From Portunus trituberculatus (Eukaryota > Arthropoda > Malacostraca > Decapoda > Portunidae), in contig NC_059303.1 in assembly GCF_017591435.1 (NCBI RefSeq), positions 2,246,211 to 2,310,210 of the forward strand: a stretch of DNA of 64,000 nucleotides. Reading direction: 5' to 3'. The position numbers and the translations under genes are program-made. The number at the start of each line of letters is the position of its first letter. Position 1 is the stretch's first letter. A model generated the notes under the pieces. The model did no database searches, was not told where the DNA came from, and saw only the letters and a program-made list of their open reading frames with translations. Positions 1-16,478 of the stretch are shown piece by piece.

Positions 1-149
1 GTAGGAGACGCTCCTGACGTAAATCGTCAGTTCTGACGTGGCAAGTAGCAGAAGAGTGTCCTTTCCGTGAGCAGTACTCACACACTTTTGCCTTGGCTCG
101 CTTTTGTGTCTGCTTGGTGACCTGGTGAGTCCTCAGTCCTTCGCTGGAC

Positions 150-278
<129 letters not shown>

Positions 279-393
279 ATTACTGCAATGGTTATTTTTT
301 TAACCACGCACTAACAATCAAGGAATAATTTCCTTCTCTTTATAACCATAGTTCTAGCCTCTTATGAAAATGTAACTGAAACAGTGTCTTTAC

Positions 394-395
<2 letters not shown>

Positions 396-449
<54 letters not shown>
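396..449. repeat. (GA)n microsatellite
   Basis: A pure GA tract of about 54 bp, lying 120 bp after the (CT)n tract and in complementary sense to it. The two can pair as arms of a large stem. Confidence 0.95.
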
Positions 450-452
<3 letters not shown>

Positions 453-521
453 TTGGCATATTACAGAAGATCATTTGTATAGGATTGGAGTGGATGCTGT
501 GATATCTACTCCCCATGAGTG

Positions 522-546
522 ATGCTGACTGACTGACTGACTGACT
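522..546. repeat. (TGAC)n short tandem repeat
   Basis: About six copies of the tetranucleotide TGAC in a row. Confidence 0.85.
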
Positions 547-607
547 GGTGTAGTGCACAATGTTATGGTGATGATTGATCCTTAATGATTCCATTTACCA
601 CTTATAT

Positions 608-2250
608 AAGATTTTATCAGAAATCAGAAGATATAGATAGATAGATAATTTATTGTCAGTTTGCAACATAACAATGTTACAAATTGAAATTCTTTTTGGC
701 TAAAGCTCATATTAACATAGTTAGCTAAAAGGTATTAAAGAAAAAAGAAACATTTCCTACAGTATAAAATCACAGACAGTCAAAAGAAGTATCACAATTA
801 CATACAAAGTAATTACACTGTTACTATTCTATTTCAAGTAGTTGAAAAGTATGATGCTCTTTGGTACAAATGATTTCTTATACCTATCAGTGTGTTGGGT
901 AGGCACACCTAACCTTCTGCCGGATCTAAGAAAAACATAGCAGGAGTGAGGTGATGAGATGGGTCTTTCATGGTTTTTTCAACTTACTTCATTGTTCCTT
1001 CCTGGTATAGTTTTTCAAGTGCATTTGTATTTACACCTAATTTTCTTGATTTACGTAAAATCTTTTTAAGTTTACTCTTATCTCCAGTTGTTAACTTGCC
1101 ATACCAAGTAGTTAAAGAGAAACTTATTAATGACTCTATTATCAACTTGTAAAATAGACTTGTTATCCTTTTATCTGTGTGCAAGTTGTTTAAACCATGT
1201 AAAAAGTGAAGTCTTTGATTACATTTCTTAACTATCATGTTGGTATTTGTACTACCTTTAAGTTGATCGTCAATCATAAAACCTAAGTATTTATATTCTT
1301 TTACTCTCTCTACAGATTTTTTATCAATTATAATAGGGTCAGATATGCGACGATTTTTAGTTCTATAGTCTATTATCATCTCTTTGGTTTTCTTTATATT
1401 TAGTTTTAGAAAATTTGATCTGCACCAATCAACAAATTGGTGGACTTGGTTTACATACTCGTCACATTCATCATTCGAAATTTTACCAATAATTACAGTG
1501 TCATCAGCATATTTAATTATTGTGCAATTACTAAACGCACTTCTACAGTCGTTAGTGTATAGGCTGAAAAGGACAGGGGACATAACACAATCTTGAGGGG
1601 CTCTTGTATTAGTGACTAATATGTTGGACTTTACATTGCCTAACGTGGTGTATTGAGGTCTGACTTAAAAAACTAAAAATCCACTTTAGAATGTAACTAT
1701 TTACCCCCATTCCCATTAATTTATTCAGCAAAATGTGAGGCTGGATAGTATTGAATGCTGAGCTGAAATCCACATAGAGAATCCTTTCTTGTGTGTTCTG
1801 TTTGTCCAGATGTTTGCTTATATCATTCAGTAAAGTTAAACTTGCGTCTTGAACACTTCTGTTTTTACAATAAGCAAATTGTAAGGGGTCTTTCATATTG
1901 GCAACACTGTCACATAAAAGATTCCTCAATATATCTTCTAAACATTTAATTATATTTGAAGTTAAAACAACAGGTCTAGAGTCATTAAAAACTTTGGGAA
2001 ATTTCACCTTCGCTATGGGTTTGATTTCCGACTCTTTCCATTTGGTTGGCACAACGCCCTGATCTATAGAGTCCTGAAAGAGTGACCTTAACACTGGCGC
2101 CAGTTGTTCTGCACAGCACTTGAGTGCCCTGGCTGGCACACCGTCAGGGCCCGTGGCTTTGCCAGCTCGGACCCACTTCAGGGATTGCAGAACGCGTTCC
2201 TCTGTTATTAAAATTCTTTCATCTGTAATATTTCGGATAGCTGACATTGT
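608..2250 (-). mobile_element. Rex1/CR1-like LINE, 3' part
   Basis: A 5'-truncated non-LTR retrotransposon on the minus strand. It holds reverse transcriptase sequence (see the pseudogene entry), then about 380 bp of 3' UTR, and ends at low coordinates in an ATCT/GATA tetranucleotide run (about 634-649). The last part reads ACATTGTTATGTTGC followed by a TTTATTG/CAATAAA-type motif and the tetramer repeat, a kind of ending seen in Rex1-type LINEs. The clade is inferred from RT style and 3' end. CR1 or L2 are alternatives. It lies upstream of the host exons, in the opposite orientation, presumably within an intron of the host gene. Confidence 0.75.
984..2247 (-). pseudogene. Reverse transcriptase of Rex1/CR1-like LINE (frameshifted)
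   Basis: Two consecutive reading frames (1609-2247, then 984-1583) make one RT. The first carries the N-terminal GPDGVPARALK block, an RPVVLTS block, the FAYCKNRSVQDA fingers motif and YVDFSSAFNTI with the first catalytic Asp. The second carries PVLFSLYTNDC, the catalytic box KYADDTVIIG and the thumb YKYLGFMID. The frame changes at about 1665-1672. The usual PQG motif reads PQD, so the conserved Gly is Asp. No endonuclease domain is present. The copy is dead through truncation and frameshift. The RT assignment is secure; the family is moderately sure. Confidence 0.88.
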
Positions 2251-2793
2251 ATCGTATTCAGAAGACTTTGTTATATAATATAGATAGTTTGTTTTAGTAA
2301 TTATTGCTAAGTTACTGTGAATTGTTGCTGTAAACTGAAAAGGCTATAAACAATGCAGATACTATTTTTATTCTCTTCAATTCATCATATTTCTCTTATT
2401 CATCGATTTGGAAAGGTTTTAATATGATGTTTAGATTCAGCAATCATTCCTGAGTGTGTCAATATGAAATAGAATGTTCTAAGTAAAGTATGAAGTAACA
2501 TGAAAAAGTTTACAAGGTAGACAATTTTGCCCACCTATGTGACGGGGTGTTGCAAAAACCCCTTTTAACACACATCAAGTATCTGTTGTCTATGACTTGA
2601 ATGTTATGGATCAGTGATATATTAATTCTATAGTTGATTGATGTTGATTGATCATGGTTGTTAGATAATCTGTATGTATATATATATAGTATATATTTGT
2701 CACTTTTCTTCAGTTCTACTTCCATTTCTTTATGTTATTAGCCATTACATCCATTTATTTATTTATGTGTTTGACTTTACCTGCTTTTCTCAG
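2251..2793. other. AT-rich intronic/intergenic sequence
   Basis: No gene or repeat recognised apart from a short (TA)n at about 2676-2698. The end of the stretch (2771-2793) is a pyrimidine-rich tract closing in CAG, the acceptor of the first host exon. Confidence 0.5.

Positions 2794-9555
<6,762 letters not shown>

Positions 9556-9618
<63 letters not shown>
9556..9618. repeat. (AC)n microsatellite
   Basis: The tail of the preceding SINE-like unit and at the same time the left edge of the next LINE fragment. Confidence 0.95.
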
Positions 9619-9620
<2 letters not shown>

Positions 9621-10466
9621 TGCAGAGTTATAAAGCAAAAGGAGGATTGTGAAATACTGCAAGAAGACTAAATAAGATCTGGGAATGGAGTAAGAAGTGG
9701 GAAATGGAATTCAATGTGAACAAAAGCCATGTCATGGAAATGGGAAAGAGTGAAAGACGACCTGTGGGAATCTGTAAGATGGGAGATGGAGTAGAACTGG
9801 AGAAAGTCAAAAAGGAAAAGGACTTAGGAGTGACGATGGAAGAAAACAATCAACCAGTAAGCCATATTGATAGAATTTTTAGAGAAACATATAATTTGCT
9901 GAGGAATATTGGAGTAGCATTTCACTATATGGACAAAGAAATGATGAAGAAATTGATAAATACTATAATAAGACCCAGATTGGAATATGCAGGAGTAGTG
10001 TGGACCCCTCATAAAAAGAAACACATAAGGAAATTGGAGAGGCTACAAAAAATGGCTACAAGAATGGTCCCAGAACTTGAAGGGATGACATATGAGGAGA
10101 GACTAAAGGCTATGGATCTACCAACCTTGGAACAAAGGAGGGAGAGAGGAGACCTGATACAAGTCTATAAATTGATCAACGGAATGGACCAAGTGGAGAA
10201 TGAGAAACTGATCCAGAGAGAAGAATATGACATCCGAAGCATAAGATCGCATAGTAAAAAGCTGAGAAAGGGAAGATGTCTGAGAGATATTAAAAAATAT
10301 AGTTTCCCGCAGAGATGTATTGAGACGTGGAACAGTTTAGATGAAGAAGTAGTGTCTGCAACGAGTGTGCACACTTTTAAAGTAAGATTGGATAAGTGTA
10401 GATATGGAGACGGGGCCACACGAGCATAAAGCCCAGGCCCTGTAAAACTACAACTAGGTAAATACA
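9619..10466 (+). mobile_element. 5'-truncated CR1/L2-like LINE 3' end
   Basis: Begins within the RT just after the FADD box (CRVIKQKEDCEILQ) directly at the (AC)n tract and ends CTACAACTAGGTAAATACACAC. One frameshift or stop at about 9668 precedes an uninterrupted 241-codon frame at 9704-10429. That frame covers the RT thumb (KDLGVTMEENNQPVSHIDRI), the IIRPRLEYAGVVW block and the C-terminal CYSFPQRCIETWN-type domain (here KKYSFPQRCIETWNSL). Same family as LINEs C and E at 32-38 kb. Confidence 0.85.
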
Positions 10467-11146
10467 CACTGGAGACTCAATACTCGAACTTAATTAATTC
10501 TAAATGGCTGTTCAAGTATCAAAAAGTGTGACTACTAATGCCTATAAATCAGGTAATTTGTTTTAACTTAGCAAAACCTTAAAATTACAAAAATTTCAAT
10601 GTAATTTAAAAAATTTTTTTATTTGTACTTATCATAAGTGAAGGCTGGTGATGGATAACATTGGAGAGGAGGGGAGAAGAATGGAGAGGAGGAGAGAAGG
10701 TTATTCATTGGAGGACGAGTCACCATCTATGAAAATGTCTGGTAACTCGTCTCATGGAGATTCCTGTGAATCCAACAGTGGAAGGCTGTGGCTTACTGAC
10801 ACTTGCACTCTCACAAGATTTCTTATTTTTACCACTAATAAACCTCTCTGGTGCCATTTTAAGTTTCTAAATGAAAACTGTGGACAGAAGGTAGGAGAAT
10901 GTTGTTCTCATTACCATGGTGGGTCTAGAGATGTAACCAGTATGCTGGAATACTAGTATTTTACCATTGTTATTACTGGCACCAGAATGGGACGACTGGT
11001 GTCAGTGGGGAGGGAGAGGCCAGAGCTTTGTTTACAACCAAGTGTGCAGATGTTCGAGGACCAGATATTTTTTTGAGTACCAAGTTGATCTTTTGCGTTT
11101 GAGTTTCGAGAAGTTCGACTTCAGACATTTGACTATTAAGTGTTTA
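10467..11146 (+). mobile_element. pogo/Tigger-like nonautonomous element, copy 1
   Basis: Starts CTGGAGACTCAATACTCGAAC. The body matches, in reverse complement, the element at 12,809-13,622; shared blocks include AAATGGCTGTTC, ATAAATCAGGTAATTTG and GGCTGTGGCT. The right end stops at GACTATTAAG, about 20 bp short of the full terminal repeat seen in copy 2. The terminal sequence style (GTGGA..CTC) recalls pogo/Tigger ends; that class is inference. Confidence 0.6.
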
Positions 11147-11147
11147 C

Positions 11148-11568
<421 letters not shown>

Positions 11569-11574
11569 TGTGTA

Positions 11575-11581
<7 letters not shown>

Positions 11582-11652
<71 letters not shown>
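11582..11652. repeat. (AT)n microsatellite
   Basis: A pure AT tract of about 70 bp between two converging LINE ends. Confidence 0.95.
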
Positions 11653-11654
<2 letters not shown>

Positions 11655-11760
11655 ATATGTATAACTTTAAGGAAAAAATTGAATAATTGGAGGCATGGAG
11701 ACAGGACACGATGAGCCCCACTCGAACCCCGTACAATACAACTAGGTAAATACACACACA
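11653..11760 (+). mobile_element. LINE 3' tail fragment
   Basis: About 100 bp ending CCCCACTCGAACCCCGTACA then CAACTAGGTAAATACACACAC, the ending of the LINE G type. Opposite in orientation to the fragment at 11,293-11,568. Confidence 0.7.
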
Positions 11761-12261
11761 CTTGACCCTCGTTTATTCGGATTTAGGTTAATCCAGACAG
11801 TGTTGATTTTGGTTAATCCATACAGTGTCCAGATTATATTTCAATAATTTGAGCCCAGATGGCTAACAAGTGAATTCAACCAATAAGCACCTTATGCACT
11901 TCCATAAACGGCCAATAGAATGTTTGTGCATTTTTCAGTACCTTAGCTCTTTTAATTATGTCTCACAAGGGTGTTAAGCATAAGTGAGTGGCTGTACCTA
12001 TAACATTAAAGCTGTAATTAATAAGAAAATTAGAGAAAGAAGGTAGAGTTGTGAGTGTTTGTGTGGAGTATGGTGTGGCCAAGCAAACTGTTACTGTGTC
12101 AGACATGAGTAAATCAAAAGATGATCTGGTAGAATATTCTGCCAAATACTGTGTGGATGTATCATCAAGTGAAACCGATAAAGATGCACCAGAGAAAAAT
12201 GTAAGGAGTGGAAAAGATGCTGCATTAGATACTGCTAAGCTCCTGATAGGAGTCATGGCTT
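11761..12261 (+). mobile_element. pogo/Tigger-type DNA transposon, 5' portion
   Basis: Opens with CTTGACCCTCGTTTATTCGG, a sequence style typical of Tigger ends, followed after about 200 bp by a transposase-like helix-turn-helix (next entry). No catalytic DDE region is present. The fragment runs into a foldback repeat at 12,262. Confidence 0.6.
11958..12261 (+). pseudogene. pogo/Tigger transposase N-terminal helix-turn-helix remnant
   Basis: From an ATG at 11958 (MSHKGVKHK, then a stop) the frame re-emerges as KLEKEGRVVSVCVEYGVAKQ and SKSKDDLVEYSAKYC. This is the CENP-B/Tigger N-terminal DNA-binding pattern (EYGV-K-T-SDI-K-K). It carries a stop near residue 10 and a small insertion between KQTV and SDM. 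The DDE domain is absent, so it cannot encode a working transposase. Confidence 0.65.
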
Positions 12262-12682
12262 AGGGAGATGGCCCATTTCTCCACCATGTTGAGCAGTGGA
12301 CTGACACTCTGAAGTAGGAATAATAAAGTACCTACACAAATACCATAGTTTATTACTACAGAATATTTCATTGATACTAAAGCTAAAAACATAATACCTA
12401 AAATAATCTAAAATATTTAAAAATATAAAATGATAGTAAGAATTTTGCACCTACACAGGCATTCAAATGGAATACTCGTTACCAGGTGGCAGCACTGAGC
12501 AGTCAATCATAACTGTTTCAATACAAAACAATTATGATTTTTTCCTTTTGTATCCATAAAATATTTAATAGTAATAAACTACAGTATTTGTGTAGGTACA
12601 TTGTGATTCATACTTACTACAGAGTGTCAGTTTCCTGCACAACATGGCAGAGGAAGAAGCCATCTCCCTGAGCCAGGAGTCC
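12262..12682. repeat. Foldback (inverted) repeat
   Basis: Arms at about 12,262-12,385 and 12,540-12,682 match in reverse complement with small gaps; shared blocks are GACACTCTG, GTACCTACACAAATAC, TAGTTTATTACTA and GGGAGATGGC. The loop is about 155 bp. No coding capacity; probably a foldback MITE or internal part of the pogo-type element. Confidence 0.75.
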
Positions 12683-12729
12683 TATTTGGCCTCCCTGAGT
12701 CTTTTGCCTATGAAATATTCACATCATCC

Positions 12730-12732
<3 letters not shown>

Positions 12733-12808
<76 letters not shown>
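12733..12808. repeat. (AT)n microsatellite
   Basis: A pure TA tract of about 76 bp bordering the next element. Confidence 0.95.
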
Positions 12809-12811
<3 letters not shown>

Positions 12812-13622
12812 GAGACTCAATACTTGAACGTCTTAATAGTCGAATCTTTCAATACTCAAACGCAAGAGTTTGATTTATTACTCAAAAGAAAAACCTGGCT
12901 GTCGAACGTCCACACACATGGTTATAAACAAAGGCTCCCTGGCCTTGCCCTCTACCCTCCATCAGTTGTGCTGCTGTGGTCCTCAGAAAAATATTCTTCA
13001 GCGTTCTGTCTGTAGTTTTCATTTACAAACTTACAGCGGTGAAAATATCTGGTAATCTAACTTCCACACACATGGTTGTAAACAAAGCACTGGCCTCTCC
13101 CATCCCTCCACTCTTATTGTCCCATTCTGATACCAGTAATACCAGTAATAGTGAACCAAATATCGATATTCCGGTATACCGGCATCATAGTCCCATAGTT
13201 GTTAGAAAAACAACATTTTTTTTGTCCTCTGTTTGTAGTTTTTCATTTAGAAACTTATAATGGCATCAAAGAGATTTATTACTGGTGAAAATAAGGAATC
13301 TGGTGAGAGTGTTGAGTGAGCCACAGCCCTCCACAGTGGGTTCACAGGAATCATGCCAAAAGAAAAGTTACTAGAAGTTTTCATAGATGGTGACTTGTCC
13401 GTGGATGACCTCCCTCCTTCTCCCTTCCTTTTCTACATTATCCATCACCAGCCTTTACTTATGGTATGTACAAATAAAAATAATAAAAGATAAATTACAT
13501 TGAAATTTTTGTAAACTTAAGGTTTTGCTAAGATTAAAACAAATTACCTGATTTATACGTATTAGTAGTCAAACTTTTTGATACTCGAACAGCCATTTGG
13601 AACGATTCAAGTTCGAGTACTG
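12809..13622 (-). mobile_element. pogo/Tigger-like nonautonomous element, copy 2
   Basis: About 814 bp in the opposite orientation to copy 1. The left end GTGGAGACTCAATACTTGAAC is an intact terminal repeat; the right end reads GTTCGAGTACTGTA. On the plus strand a short MASKRFITGENKESGESVE frame resembles a Tigger N-terminus but stops at once, and a Pro-rich KLLEVFIDGDLSVDDLPPSP follows. This is an internally deleted derivative. Confidence 0.6.
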
Positions 13623-13925
13623 TATACATCAATGATATACAAGAGAGCTTGAATAGCTACATGAATTTGTTTGCAGATGATGTGAAACTTAAGAGTAATA
13701 TAGAGCAATGAGGACTAAAATTACAGAGATATTGACAAGATCTGGGAATGGAGCCAGAAGTGGAAATTAGAATTTAATGCTAAGAAATGCCATGTGATGG
13801 AAATGGGTAAGAGATTATAAGTGAAAAAGAAAGAAATGAAAGACCTAGGAGTGTTTATACAAGACACCCTGATCCCAGAAAGACATACGTGGATAATTTA
13901 TTTCAACATATAAGACACTAACAAA

Positions 13926-14638
13926 TGAGGTGTCGCATGGCAGATGGGCGTTACCAACAAACCACCACTTTTCAGTTTGTACCTGATCAGGCCACTAGAG
14001 GGGTATAGTATTCATGTGGAAGTAGTTGCCAGGCAAAACCAACCCTTATGTTCCCAGTATCAAAGCATGAAAATACATGTTTCTCATTTACCAAACACAA
14101 TATTATATCATGGGGTCCATGCCACAGAGGTGTAAGGTCTGCCGATGGGAGAGCAGGGCTGCCACACACCCTTGCCCACAGCCAATCACGGTGCACCACT
14201 CAAGGCCACTCCCGCCTCTCCTGTCACCACAACACAGGCTTGCCTTTGAAACCTCATATACATGGCTGTTGAATCAAAATGTATATATATTTTTCATTTA
14301 TGAACATTTCTTAAAAATCAGGATTTGGATAAAAATTGCTGAAACTTCACACTATGTTCACATTATAGACTAGTTTTCATAAACACACTTAAAGTTAACA
14401 TAATTAACATAATTTGGGTTTGGCAAAAATGGGGTCACAAACAAATATACAAACAAACAAACAAACACAAACAAACTCAAATATGCTTTACAAAAGAAAT
14501 ATTGACCAGCTGATTAATATGATTATAATACTAATGCATTACTTATATTTTACATTAAAATAACAATGCTTAACTTCAATGCATAATATCTCAAAATGTT
14601 AATATTGCACATACACCTCCCTGGAAAGCGACACCTCA
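13926..14638. mobile_element. 713-bp nonautonomous TIR element
   Basis: An exact 11-bp inverted repeat, TGAGGTGTCGC at the left and GCGACACCTCA at the right, interrupts the LINE between codons for the RETYNLL-like and NIxVAF-like stretches. The LINE sequence resumes immediately after it. A target duplication of only about 2 bp (AA) can be seen. No transposase. The superfamily is not assigned. Confidence 0.72.
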
Positions 14639-14950
14639 AATATCGTGGTGGCGTTTAATTATATGGATAAGAGTATGATGAAAAAAGTCATAATCACCAT
14701 GATAAAACTTAGACTTGGATATGCCACATACAAAAGGATATTAAGAAATTAGACAGAATCCAAAGGACAGTTACAAAGATGGTGCCAGAGATGAAGGACC
14801 TTACCTATGAAGAAAGATTGAATGAAATGGGACTACCAACCTTGAAAGATAGACAGGAGAGAGTAGATCTAATAACGATGTATAAGTTAGTAAACTGTAT
14901 GGAAAAGATAGACTGACAAGACCTGATATTATTGATAGAAGATGGAGATA

Positions 14951-15154
14951 GATGCTTTGGGGTCCAGGGGTCTCCAAGCGCACGGGTTCGAATCCTGTCC
15001 ACAGTCCAAGTGTAGGTTGGGCTTCCTCACTCGGGGCAATGTTTTCCTAGCTGGTGGTCTTTGAGATAGGAGGTACACCAAAAAAACTACCCCCTTTAGC
15101 CCATAAATTCCTTTGAAAAGCCCACATGGTATAAAAAAAAAAAAAAAAAAAAAA
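14951..15154 (+). mobile_element. tRNA-derived SINE with poly(A) tail
   Basis: About 204 bp inserted in the LINE C-terminal region. It contains a B-box-like GGTTCGAATCC in a tRNA T-arm context near its 5' end, a unique body, and a 22-bp poly(A) tail at 15,133-15,154. The A box is not clear, so the head is partial. The LINE frame (EDGDR / HSKKIMRSQCL) rejoins across it. Confidence 0.7.
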
Positions 15155-15354
15155 GACACTCCAAGAAGATCATGAGAAGCCAGTGTTTGAGGAACATTAA
15201 AAAATTTAGTATAGGAAGATACTGTAACAGCAGAAAGTGTGCATATATTTAAGAAAAAGTTGGTTGAAATTAGATATGGAGTAAGGTCACTATGAACCCC
15301 ACTCGAACCCTGTAATATGCAACCAGGTAAATACACACACAAATTCACTTGCAC

Positions 15355-15720
15355 GCACAGAGTTTCTTGCTTACTTGGTTGTTCAGGTATACATAGTGTT
15401 AAACTTAAAGATCACGAAACTTGCACCATTGAAATCACTGAAAAATGCTTATTCGTTCTTGCCCATTAAGAAACTGACTATACCTCTCCACCCCCATTTT
15501 ACTCCTTATCTCAAAATATATACCTTTAGATTGATGGTTGTGTTGTAATTTCAAAGAATTATGCTTTTGTAATAACAAAAACATGGTATATACACTTTAT
15601 TGAAAAGGAGAAAAAAGAGAAAAGGAATTCTAAAAATATATGAAAATAAACAAAAAACATAAAAGGAAACAAATTGTACAAAAAGCATCATGTAATGTGG
15701 TACTGGAGGGGGAAGAGGAG
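15355..15720. other. AT-rich sequence, nothing recognised
   Basis: No coding frame or known repeat seen. Confidence 0.4.
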
Positions 15721-15862
15721 AGGAGTTGCCAAATGTTGATTATCATTGGTAAGGACATAGTACATACCCACTGATGTACCAGTGATAAGTAGAGTTACCA
15801 GATGTTGATTATCATTAGCACATAGGCACTGTACATATGTACCAATGATAATCAAAGTCTGT
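15721..15862. repeat. Tandem duplication of about 68 bp with internal dyads
   Basis: GAGTTGCCAAATGTTGATTA at 15,724 and GAGTTACCAGATGTTGATTA at about 15,791 start two similar units. Each contains ATTATCATT, and an inverted copy (ACCAATGATAATCAA) closes the block. Confidence 0.7.
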
Positions 15863-15920
15863 TAACTGTAGTATTCATGTCTTATCACACCTTCCTTACC
15901 CTTCAATGCCAAATTACACA

Positions 15921-16135
15921 AAACAAACATCTGATGGAATCTCATGACTCCCGAGACTTGCCATACCAGCAAAGCATCTAGGAAATAACACCACTGTTCA
16001 ATCCACACAAAGAAAAATAGAAAGTAGAACTTTATTAAAAATGTGAAACACTAGAGAAATTATTTCCAGGATGCTTTGGTGGTATGGCAAATGGCAAGTC
16101 TTGGGAGTCATGAGATTCCACGAGATGTTTGTTTG
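15921..16135. repeat. Foldback repeat
   Basis: Inverted arms of about 70-76 bp (15,921-15,988 and 16,060-16,135), near identical, around a 70-bp loop. Shared blocks include GGAATCTCATGACTCCC and CAAAGCATC. No transposase. A MITE-like hairpin. Confidence 0.82.
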
Positions 16136-16415
16136 GGCCACCATATTAGCTACTGATGTCATCACAGCTGATCGCAGCATCTATTCCAGGACAGCTAGTG
16201 ATAGAGGGAATGCATGGTGCATGCCAAGTTCAGCCATATTTTGGCCAAATTTCAGCCAGAATTCAGCCAATTGGTTTGGCAGTAGACATTCCCGTGGATT
16301 GTTCACCAACTGAGTTATGATATGACAACTAGAGCAATTTTGAGCTTAAGATTTTTTTGACAACTGATTTGTTCAAAAAGAGAAACATTTAGCAACCAAG
16401 GTTCCACTGCACATG
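16136..16415. other. Unassigned sequence left of LINE A tail
   Basis: No gene or named repeat. A stretch GGCCAAATTTCAGCCAGAATT at about 16,242 shows a short CAGCCA-type internal repetition. Confidence 0.35.
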
Positions 16416-16478
16416 TGTGTGTGTGTGTGTGTGTGTATTCACCTATTCACCTAGTTGTAATTTTACAGGGCCTGGGTA

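Larger units (their letters stand above)
13623..15345 (+). mobile_element. CR1/L2-like LINE fragment with two later insertions
   Basis: The RT palm (VYINDIQESLNSYMNLFADDVKL, with the FADD box) starts at about 13,623. The thumb and C-terminal region resume at 14,639 after a TIR element and again at 15,155 after a SINE, ending AACCAGGTAAATACACACAC. Several stops interrupt the frame. The 5' half is missing where it meets the pogo-like element. Confidence 0.8.

Noticed and set aside
14951..15010. tRNA gene at the GGTTCGAATCC box
   Set aside because: Only a T-arm-like part is present; the unit ends in poly(A), so it is a SINE.
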